Assembly (NCBI GenBank): GCA_023515745.1
Contig: JALECJ010000258.1
Location: forward strand, 1,182,501 to 1,246,500
From: Amoeboaphelidium protococcarum
Taxonomy: Eukaryota > Aphelidiomycota > Aphelidea
Direction: 5' to 3'
Length of the DNA stretch: 64,000 nucleotides
Below are positions 55,380-64,000 of the stretch, piece by piece. The notes beneath the pieces are model-generated. The model had not been told where the DNA came from. It made no database searches and was given only the letters and a program-made list of their open reading frames with translations. The translations under genes were made by a program, and so were the position numbers. Each line of letters opens with the position of its first letter. The first letter of the stretch is position 1.

Positions 55380-56310
55380 ATTAATGGTCTCAAATCTTAT
55401 ATAAGTTGATCTTCGAAAGATGTGCTCAAGAGAAGGGAGGCGTCGACTCCTTGATCTACAATCACAACTGACAGCAGCGAACGCCTCGATTTCAGAATAA
55501 TCACGCGACTGACACACTCAAAAAATATCAGAACTGCAATTACTGTAAAGTAGTTATTCTATGGATTGGTAATTGCACAAAGTCTGTATCATTTCCTCAC
55601 TCTTGTGCTCGAAAATCCACGAAAAATGATCATGTTGACCACTTCAGTTTCAAGGAATGGTGTAGTAAAAGAGTTTCCTTTCGAGGCTAAGAAAGAGCTA
55701 TTACTGGCGTTAGGGATATCACAGCGGTTAATCATCATCTATAAGTAAAACACAGTTCAATCAATACAGTGATCGGTTCAAAGATCGGATAGATCGTAAC
55801 TAGCTAGCTCATCTCTGTTTGTCCGAGATGCTGTTCACATGCGATCGCGACGCGATGAGGCGATCTTTGCAAAGGTAGAAAATAACGTCGATCACACTCC
55901 TAATTTATTCTATTTCTCACCATCTCTGTAATAAATATCTGCTTTCAATTTCAAATCTTACTGTACACTTTCGTCATCGAATGTACCAAAAATTGCCGAT
56001 GTGAATATACGATCATCGCCCCCGTTTCCAGCTCAGTGTGTCTGTGCGTGTGTGTTTGAGCGCGAGCGAGAGGATGAATCATCTTCCCGATGTTTACCCC
56101 TTTGTGTAAAACACAATCACCATTAGCCGGCACTATAATCATCATTCAGGCGCACAGACTTACCTAATAAACTGCGATTCGGCCGACAGAACTCTGCATA
56201 TACTTCTTCTATATTCTTATATAACATCTGCGGGCAAAATTGTATACATTTCGTGAATGCACACAGTACAAGATTAGAATTCTCTAATTCCTCAGTAGCT
56301 TGCTAATAAC
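55380..56310. other. Long divergent intergenic region
   Basis: About 930 bp between the coiled-coil gene and the histidine kinase. Contains clustered GATC and palindromes at 55771-55880 (CATCTC...GAGATG at 55811-55831, ATCGCGACGCGAT near 55844-55856, CTTTGCAAAG near 55866) and a GTGTGTGTTTGAGCGCG stretch near 56048. An ORF at 55566-55769 is not convincing. Possibly a complex promoter or an unrecognised structured RNA. Confidence 0.35.
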
Positions 56311-58914
56311 ATGCGGATGCCGAAATTCGACAAGACGCCTTTCGAGAGGAGTAGATTTCCGCTGGTGGACAGTCTTGGGTACATTTTGTATGACGGGCAT
56401 GATTAGATATAGAAGGCTGACACACTGCTTGCCGGTGGTTTGCCTCCTTCCCAAGACATTTCGCAGACCTCCCTCAGTGTTATCGATGTACCGAAATGGC
56501 GGGAAATGCTGGACTAGTCGATGATGTAGATCAATGATGATTCGTCATGCCGAACTATGGAATACAACGTCACTATACGACCATACTTTTAGTATTTGAA
56601 GGTTACTCTTAAATTTATATAGTAGGTGGTGTCCGCGAACGATATTTAGAGTCAAACGAATTTTAAGCGAGAAGGTAGCCGTGATGGGTGGTATGCATTC
56701 ATGTACTGTATCAATGACGTATCGCAAGAGACCGTGGCCGTGGAGAGGCTTGAGCGATTCTCTAGCTGCACATAGAATCTTATGACTGAGCGGGATATTG
56801 TCAATGATATGCTGTGGATCAATCACACCTGTGCTCAAATCCGCGGATATCCATAGTTTGGGGAGTACAAGTTTCCTGGACTGGATAATTTGATTGAAGA
56901 CTCTATTCATCCTGAAGATATGGACAGGATGAAGTAGGAGGCTCATGCTGATGAAGATTCAGGCGCAGAGTTTTATTCATACAAGTACCGTGTTATCACT
57001 GCCTCGGGTGCTATTCTTCATTACATGTCACAGGGACGATACTTCTTCGATGCTGATGGACAGCGTACTCATGCCACTGGTCTCGTTTTTGATGTCACGT
57101 CAATGGAGAATATGAGGGCAGCCATTCGAAAAAGTGAATAGAATTTGCGTAATATCCTGGATAATCTACCAGTCGCTGTGTATGAAGTTGATGGCGAGAA
57201 GCGGCTACACTTTGGCAACTAGAGACTAGAGTAGATGACCGAATTTTCATTAGATGAACTTCTGGGCGATGGATATAACCTTCATCTTTACCCGCAGGAT
57301 GGTTCAGCTGAAGAATCTCGAGAGTTGTTTAAGGAGAAGATCTAGTAAGGCAAGATATTTAAGCGACGAGTCTAGATGCGTACTAAAAGTGGAAAAGTTA
57401 TTCCAGTTTTGTCAAAGTCTTTATTGAAGCCTATTGCTAATGGTCATTATCTTGGTATAGTCCTTGACATTTCGGATATTGCAGCTTACGAGGAACAATT
57501 GGAGGAGAAGAATAGACATCTATAGAGGGCTCTTGAGCAGGCCGAGTCCTCCAATAAAGCAAGATCTCTCTTCTTTGCTTCTGTGTCTCATGAAATCAGA
57601 ACGCCTCTGAATGGAATAATTGGTAATCTAGATCTTTTAGCTTAATCTGGTGTTTCCGAGGCCTAGAAAGAGTGCTTTGATACTATTGTTGAATGTGGTG
57701 GCTATCTGGTGTAGTTGATTAATGATGTGCTTGAACTCTCAAAGATTGAATCTCAGTTCGACAACTACGGCTCACTTACACTACGAGAGTCGTGCTTTAA
57801 TGTGCAGCAGACCTTTTAGTCTGTTGTATGGATGTTTAAATCCATAGTCAATTAGAAAGGAATCGTTCTCAGTTTAGAGTTTGTCAATAACCTTCCTCAA
57901 GATCAAAAGTTTTGTAATGATGGAGGTACCGCATCTATTGATAGTGATGGTGACGACGCTGTGTCATCGGGCGATGAGAACTGTGCTTGTAGTAAGAGTA
58001 ATATAACTAAAGTCGACGTTGGTGCTAGTGATATTAGCTTCAATAACTCTGATAAAGTGGCTAATAACAATAAAGTGTTTGTGGTAACAGATGAGTCGCG
58101 ATTAAGACAGGTGGTGGTCAATCTTCTGTCTAATGCAATAAAGTTTACTAGTTCTGGTGCTGTTCGCGTCAAAGTTACGATGGACGAAGCGAAGGAGTAG
58201 GATTTAGAAGCATATTTGACCGTGGAAGTATCTGATACTGGCTGTGGTATATCATTGGAAGATTAGTAGAAACTGTTTTAACCATTCTCCTAGATTATGA
58301 TGCAACGGAGTGAGAGCGAAGACCTTCCGGCTAAGTTTTAGCACGGTGCCGGACTGGGTCTTGCCATATCTCAAAAATTTGTGGAAGCCTTGGGAGGTAA
58401 GATTTAGATTTAATCTGAGGTTGGCCATGGTTCAAAGTTCTTCTTCACGCTGCCTGTTGAGCTGGGCGAAAGTGGATCCACTCGATCTGTTTCTGACGTT
58501 TCTCTGGTGGGACGATAGCAGATTGAATTTCTAAGAATTCTGGTGGTGGAAGATAATCCCGTTAATATGAAGGTGGCATTAAAGATTTTAGAACGTATGG
58601 GCTGCGTGGCTGATAAAGTTACCAGCGGCGAGGCCGCGGTCAAAGCTATTTTGGAGTAGAAATATGATTTGGTATTCCTTGACATCACACTGCCCGATAT
58701 TGATGGAGTTGAGGTGGTTCGTAGGATTCGCCAGAAGATGATGGACACCTATATTGTAGCATTCACGGCTAATTGTATGAGTGGAGACCGAGAGGTGTAT
58801 CTCAAGGCTGGAATGAATGATTATTGCTCCAAACCCGCCAGAACAGAAGATTTTAACATGGTGCTCTCCAAATTTGCCTCTAGACGTGGTAAAATGAGTA
58901 ACTTTAGTGGTTGA
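56311..58914 (+). CDS. Hybrid sensor histidine kinase with PAS domains and receiver
   Basis: 867 aa, one exon, no membrane span. Order: N-terminal unknown region; PAS-like domains (about residues 150-270, [18 protein letters not shown], and 280-380, [20 protein letters not shown] with LGIVLDISD); coiled coil; HisKA with [15 protein letters not shown] (phospho-His near 427); HATPase with [20 protein letters not shown] and [18 protein letters not shown]; and a C-terminal receiver with [17 protein letters not shown], phospho-Asp in [12 protein letters not shown] (near 791) and Lys in CSKPA. All catalytic residues are present. A ~70-residue Ser/Asp-rich insert interrupts the ATPase domain. It feeds a phosphorelay through an HPt protein not seen here; the signal is probably cytosolic. 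Confidence 0.93.
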
Positions 58915-59102
58915 TCAAGATTTGTCAAAATATTAGAATTCGAAGTAATTATGTATGTGTTCCTTTAATATATACAGTAGAATACAATCATTTGTTTGAA
59001 TCTACCTAGATTTTTTATTAAGAACTTTTTTTTAATCTGTTTCAGTTACTGATGAGGACCATCATGCCTTTTAGACCGAATGCTATAAGAATAGAGATTC
59101 GC

Positions 59103-61598
59103 TCAAGTGTTGCCATTTCTGCATTTCCGCGGAAACTGGCAAAGTATACCCAACAGCAAATCCTATGAATGGCCGTACAAAAAGCGTCCTGCTATATTAG
59201 ATGAATCGTAAAAGATTTCAAGCATTTGAATAAAGTTCGTATCGATTTACTACATATTTAATTTCTTTTAATACGCAAGTTCATTGCAATCACTTATTAG
59301 GCAATATCAATCAAATTTCCAAGGCAAATTACTAACCATAGAGTCTCCAAAACTAATCAAGACTCCCAGTTCATAGGCAAGATCTTCACGAAATTTCTAT
59401 TCATGCTGGGCTCTTGCACGCTCTGTAGAGTACCTGCGACTGTCATCAGTGCTTTCTAACACGGTAGGACTTGCAGAGTTTCTCGTCTATTACAAATTGG
59501 TCTATTCACCCGCATCATCATCATCGCCACCACCAGTCACACTTTGAGTATCCTACTGACCGGCAACCGACCCGTTCATTGAGCCAGTTGCCAGAGTCAG
59601 TCGATCAGTAGCGGCATCTAAAGCCTGGAATTCCATTACATACTATCTCAACAAGCGATTCAAACGAGTTGACTTGAATGTAATCTCATTAGAGAACACA
59701 TCTCGCACCTGATCATCACCATCAGAGGATGGCAGTCCCAGCAATTGGTGATACTCTGGTAGGGGACCATAGAAGGGAACACTCTGCTGATAGATTCGAT
59801 GGATGGACGCTTTAAAATCATCCTTGAAGTAACGCAACTTTTCCTTTACACGCAGGCAACGATGATGAACATTAAACAGCACAGGGTATCCAATCTCGGC
59901 CTTGGCTGCCAACTATCCATCATCAGCATCAGAGTTGATATTTCCGCCAGACTATTACGTATCAGAAGTGGAATCCTCATTACCACCTTCAACAAACTTT
60001 ATTGATAGATTCTGAATCAAAGTTCTAATCTCTTCTGGTATTAAGTCACCGGTGACATCTGATCGCACCACCACTCGAATGCGAAAGTCTGCCAGCAATT
60101 AAGGATGCATAAACGTGATAACAATCGGTTTAAACTTTTACATTGACGCGTGTACCAAGTCAATCTCACCATCAGTCTTTACATGTAGCTTGGTAATCAT
60201 CCTGTCCTTAGTCTCCAAATTCTTCCAGTAGACATCAACAGACTTCTAGTCATGGAAGGCACTTCTCTACTGCAACTGAAAGCCATCTTCGACGAGACGA
60301 TTGCACACCTGCTCAACCAACTGCTGAGGAGCCTTGTCCACAAATCTTGCATTATTAAAGAACTGTCCCAATTGACGACCATTAGCACGACGACAAGAAT
60401 CAGGAAGGGTAAATCGCTGAGGAGGCTATCCACCAGCACTATCAAAAGTCTACTTGCCAATAGACAGCTCCAGCTTCACGACACTAAATTCTTTATTCGC
60501 TACCTTGGACACAAAGTCTGATACTTTCCCCAAGAGCTAATTCATCAAATCTCGCTAAGACTTCAGATTGAACATCATTCTATTCTAAGTGAGATAGAGC
60601 GAAATGCAATTGAATGTGTAAGGAGGTAGGCGCATATTATGATCTTGAATCACATCCATCACGTAACCAGATCCTCCATAGAAGGGATTAATGCTTATAA
60701 CACCATGGGTAGGAAAGGGATTAGCAAAGATCATATGAGACTCTTCCGGTCCTACCAAGCTGTCACGCTGAATCAAATCTTCGATACACTCCTCAATAAG
60801 GAAGCGAGCACGCTACCTAGCACGGCCATCACCAATGATGTAGACAGTGGCACTGGTAGACGTTTCCTCTATACGGCAACTGGCACCGGTGACTTTATTA
60901 ATATTCTATATGATTGCACCATGTTTTCCAATGAGAGCTGAGACTGCAGTCTACGGCATGACTATGGTGTCCATAGAACGCTCACTCAGCAGACGATCAA
61001 TGCGCTCATCAAACAGTCGCCTAGCCTCCATGATACCATTTTCACTTCCGGTAATAGCGATAAGACACAGCAGTCTATTTGAATGATCAGTCTGCATGTG
61101 ACATTACGTGTTGGTGCGACCGCTAATCATCCTAATCTGCGAGCCTTCATGCCCAATCAACTTGCCAGCGATAGAACTGGGAATGATCATATAATCAGTC
61201 TTGGTATTACGATTGACTCTATTTATGATACCATTAATGAGCCCCTTCGCAATCTCTATATCATTTCTCTTGCCCTAAAGTACCACCGGCTAATCCGGCT
61301 GAGTTGGTAATTACACCTTGATCGACGTGTTGCGTTCAATATAATCAACATGCTTCCCCGATGGACCAGTGACAATGTTCAGGAGATTTCGATCGATCGC
61401 CAGCACTTCTCTCACAATATCCTCATTACCTTCAACACCATTTGAGTCAACTGCGGGTGCATCAGCGGCATCAATGGTCATCGTCGCCACCGCAGAACCA
61501 TCAACATCGCCGCCTTCATGAGGCGCGCCTTAATCACGCTACTACTCTTGATTATTCTACTCCGTTGTAATCTCTGTCATTGCGTTTTCAATCGACAT
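59103..61598 (-). CDS. RNA-binding protein with three KH domains
   Basis: Start ATG 61598. The main exon runs without TGA to 59307 (763 aa). KH loops: IVTGPSGKHVDYIER (KH1), IAGKLIGHEGSQIRMI (KH2) and VSALIGKHGAIIQNI with VTGASCRIEE (KH3), followed by a conserved-looking body (FANPFPTHGVISINPFYGGS, ITKLHVKTDGEIDLVHASM) and an acidic/Gly-rich C-terminal part. Near the end, GTTAGT..ATGTAG (59336-59250) may be an intron leading to a further exon (59249-59103) reading FIQMLEIFYDSSNIAGRFLY and LGILCQFPRKC, giving 802 aa; the span covers that longer model. Likely an mRNA-fate regulator; exact family not recognised. Confidence 0.75.
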
Positions 61599-62292
61599 TA
61601 AGAATTTTGATTGTAAAGTATTATAAGCTTTTAAGAACTTCTATTTATTATCTTCTCAAAAGTTATTTGGATACAAGAGAATGGTTCAATCAACTGAATA
61701 CGCGCCGTGTGGTGTTCCTTTGATGGAATTTATTGAGCGCGCTCTCGCCGGCGGTCAAATACGCGAATCTACATGAACACACACACAGAAACCGCACCGA
61801 GTGTATGTAGACCATTATATCAACTCGATAAACTATCGAGTTTGCTTTATTGACTCAACACTATTATCTTGATAGTATTAAATACAATGTGAGCTACTCT
61901 GATCAAGTTTTAAATTGTCTTAAAATTGGCAAATTAGACGCGACTCACTGTTCTCAACATACACGCATTGAAAGTCATTCAGATCAAGGGCAAACCAATC
62001 CACATTTATGACATTAGTCAAATTAGATAATATTCCATTAGATTACGATAGAAGCACTACATTTATATAAAAAATAACATCATATAATTATAACAATAAA
62101 ATTGGATGAAAAACAGTCATCATTGAAACTGAAGTACTCATTACCAAAGGGGTCATTCAGGAGTAATCACAGACTCCATTGATCAGTTGAGAGTCATTAT
62201 GCCGCATTTTACGCTTCTTTATTACGCGTCGTACTTTGTATTCACCATAGTTTGTTATTGAAGCAGATTATAATTCGCATATATATATATAT
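61599..62292. other. Divergent intergenic region
   Basis: 694 bp between the KH gene and a secretory gene. Several CGCG-containing sites (61701-61706, 61761, 61938), an ACACACACACA run near 61780, ACGCGTC at 62224-62230 and an AT repeat abutting the ATG. No gene or RNA recognised. Confidence 0.35.
62224..62230. promoter_or_regulatory. MCB-like element ACGCGTC
   Basis: 63 bp upstream of the ATG at 62293, the same spacing as the boxes before 11141, 15475 and 28239. Function inferred. Confidence 0.35.
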
Positions 62293-62294
62293 AT
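62279..62294. repeat. (AT)8 microsatellite at a start codon
   Basis: Sixteen bases of alternating A/T run directly into the ATG at 62293. Repeat slippage here would change leader length but not the reading frame. Confidence 0.8.
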
Positions 62295-63420
62295 GGTCAT
62301 GTACGCTTATTTGGTATCTTTTATCTGCATTGTCTCTGGTGCTGTCGCTGCTCAGGACATTCAGACCACCATTCCAGAGTCTCTGCAAAAGTACGCGTAG
62401 AACAATCTCAAGACTACCACCTTGGTTGAAGCTTTGCTCAAGAATAACACTAGACGTATTAATAGCGTGGCTGATGATGTCTATGACGATATCAATGGCA
62501 GAGGTAAGCTGACTGTGACCGACATGGCCAACTTTATCAACAAGACGGCTAAGGAGTTGCGCGGTATCAATAAGAAGAAGGATGAGCCACTGGAGGATTT
62601 CCCACTGCCAACCAATGATATGATCAATGAAGCTGCCGCTCAGGGTATGCTGTCTATTGCTGGCGATGTGAATGCCACCGTGTCTGAGCCTCAGTTCAAA
62701 GAATATATGCAAGGTATGGTGAATGTGTCATTCAGCTACGCCCCTGAGATCTGTTATGCTGTGCAGATGGAGCAGTTGAAATGTGAGCTGCTGTCTGCCA
62801 ATAACCCAGAATTGAAGAAGCCGTACAAGGAGATCAAGGCGCGTATGGATGCCGTTGTTGGTATGTGTCGCTCTGGTCTGACCGCTCTCAGCAACTACCG
62901 TCTTGAGGCGTGTTAGATGGATATTGCATCCCAGGTGCCAACTACTGCGAATGTTACCACTCTGGAGAACTCTTGCAAGAAGTAGTTTGCCTGCTACCTG
63001 ATGCCAAAGGAGGCAAAGCAGAACAAGTGGAATTTGACCGCTGGCGAGGAAGCTAAGGTTGTCCCAATGGCTGCCACTCCACCCACTCCAAAGCAGATGG
63101 CTGACCAGGCTATCCTGAACGATTTCTGTGAACGCGCCTTGAGAAAGCAGGCTCGCGCTCAGGCTTGGAAGAGATTCGGCGTTGGTCTTGGTGTAGGTAT
63201 CGGCGCTATTGCTCTGCTTCTGCTGACTCCCGGGATTGGTGAGGCTGCTCTGGTAGGTGCCGGTGGATTTTTTGGCTCTGTATTCGTCATCTTTATCCTT
63301 TGGTTCTTCACTTTCTTCATTGCTAGCACTATATCTGATATGCTGATCTCACCATCATCTGTTAGTATACCCAAGACTCAGAGTGACACTCTTGGTGATC
63401 TAAAGGTGATCGCAAACTGA
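62293..63420 (+). CDS. Secreted-type protein with C-terminal glycine-rich membrane hairpin
   Basis: 375 aa, one exon, family not recognised. Signal peptide (YLVSFICIVSGAVAAQ); a helical lumenal region with several N-glycosylation sequons (NNT, NKT, NAT, NVS) and about eight cysteines (EICYAVQMEQLKCEL, GMCRSGL, LEACQMD, NSCKKQFACYL) that could form paired disulfides; then GVGLGVGIGAIALLLLTPGI and GSVFVIFILWFFTFFIAST spans and a short polar tail. Codon choice is notably G/C-ending and reassigned stops are rare (three TAG), unlike most neighbours, suggesting high expression. An ACGCGTC box lies 63 bp upstream. Same overall plan as the genes at 9639 and 39416. Confidence 0.75.
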
Positions 63421-63631
63421 GAAATATGAAAATTGAGTGAACGCTTAGTGGAAGTAGATTTAAAAATTATTATTAGTTCTTGTTGTATTTACTTTTTATT
63501 AGACATTTAAAGTGTACTTAGAAAAACTTCACTCTTATTGTGTTTTAAAAGAAAATATAACATGTCGCACTGTATATTCTTTATTAAAACCCTTCGTTTT
63601 CACTTCATCCCCACTTTTATAACTCACTCAC

Positions 63632-64000
63632 TCACTGTGTTGCAGATAGAGCATCCATCTCCTAACGATACTATTCCAACATTCTCTTGTTTTACTGGTA
63701 ATATCTCAACTTGTTCCAGTGTTGACGTAAATAGCCAGGCTTCTTCTCTTAAGGCGACTACACATATGGACCACCTTCAACTTGCTAAACAGGCTCGGCT
63801 TTACGGGATGACCAGCTCTTGACATAACGGCGAGGATTCCATTTGCTATACCCAGACATGGCAGGCTATTCAATGTCATTCAACTCTTCAATGACAGTAG
63901 TCTGCTAAGGCGTAGTCAGCTCAGGGAATTCTGCTTGAGAATGATGTGACTAGATTATCAATTCAGGCAAAAACACATTGGAATAACAAACGATATCTGG
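63632..64000 (-). CDS. C-terminal fragment of an unknown Gln-rich protein
   Basis: An open frame enters from the window edge and ends at TGA 63632-63634, giving 122 residues that read ELTTPQQTTVIEELNDIEQP, SGYSKWNPRRYVKSWSSRK, GYLRQHWNKLRYYQQ and EQYRQEMDALSATQ. Eleven TAG/TAA codons are needed. Acidic then Arg/Tyr/Gln-rich, probably a disordered C-terminal tail. No family recognised. On the plus strand the same region holds an ORF at 63538-63822 that I judge to be a shadow. Confidence 0.45.

Noticed and set aside
55566-55769. Small plus-strand ORF in the intergenic region
   Set aside because: 67 codons with no domain, no conserved motif and no splice context; likely random.
62279-62294. AT run as a telomere or origin
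   Set aside because: Only sixteen bases of simple dinucleotide repeat inside a leader; no telomeric repeat anywhere in the window.
63538-63822. Plus-strand ORF at the window end
   Set aside because: Opposite an open minus-strand frame with richer protein-like composition; probably antisense.

Overview
This is a gene-dense stretch of eukaryotic nuclear DNA in which UAA and UAG encode glutamine and UGA is the only stop. Nearly every conserved gene reads through in-frame TAG and TAA codons and ends at TGA, and reassigned codons fall on conserved Gln positions, for example Gln117 of UBC9. All gene models here use that code; under the standard code almost every gene looks shattered. Introns are few, mostly 53-112 nt, usually GTA...TAG, and often lie within the first codons.

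Organism (inference): an aerobic protist with mitochondria (COX5A, bS6m, proline dehydrogenase, ABCB6-like transporter), sterol metabolism (NSDHL/ERG26-like), septin, MON1, a BORC subunit, a hybrid histidine kinase and a Crinkler-like nuclease. UAR=Gln codes occur in ciliates, hexamitids, oxymonads and dasycladalean algae and, as I recall, in aphelids. The gene content and ACGCGT (MCB-like) elements upstream of several genes lean towards a fungal-side opisthokont such as an aphelid, but a phylogeny is needed. No rRNA, tRNA, telomere, transposon or CRISPR was seen.

Layout. 1-10.7 kb: class-3 lipase (partial), MON1, NAXE, PTPA, a small coiled-coil protein, a septin with a damaged GTPase site, PRODH with an EF-hand, and a secretory-route membrane protein of unknown function. 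11-24.8 kb: a secreted protein, CDK10, mitochondrial S6, two tandem UBC9 genes, Rab escort protein, a large type II membrane protein, a DENN protein with a zinc finger, and GPATCH11. 24.8-32.4 kb: AUH-type hydratase (one GC-AG intron), BORCS8, NSDHL, PSMD5, ABCB6/HMT1. 32.8-46.5 kb: a lipase-like gene with a frame break, TRF4-type poly(A) polymerase, BUD31, a PD-(D/E)XK-like nuclease, a Cys-rich membrane protein, RUVBL1, AIP-like protein, PUF60 and NSUN2. 46.7-64 kb: alpha/beta hydrolase, DUF218 protein, a small multipass protein, RPN2, COX5A, a spliced coiled-coil gene, the hybrid histidine kinase, a three-KH protein, a secreted membrane protein and a C-terminal gene fragment.

The genes form no operon or single pathway. 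Housekeeping themes recur: proteasome (RPN2, PSMD5), endolysosomal Rab control (MON1, REP, DENN, BORCS8), RNA processing (PUF60, BUD31, GPATCH11, TRF4, NSUN2, KH protein), SUMO conjugation (two UBC9) and mitochondria. Spacing is tight: 74 bp between the divergent GPATCH11 and AUH genes, and 32 bp between the convergent PUF60 and NSUN2 stops.
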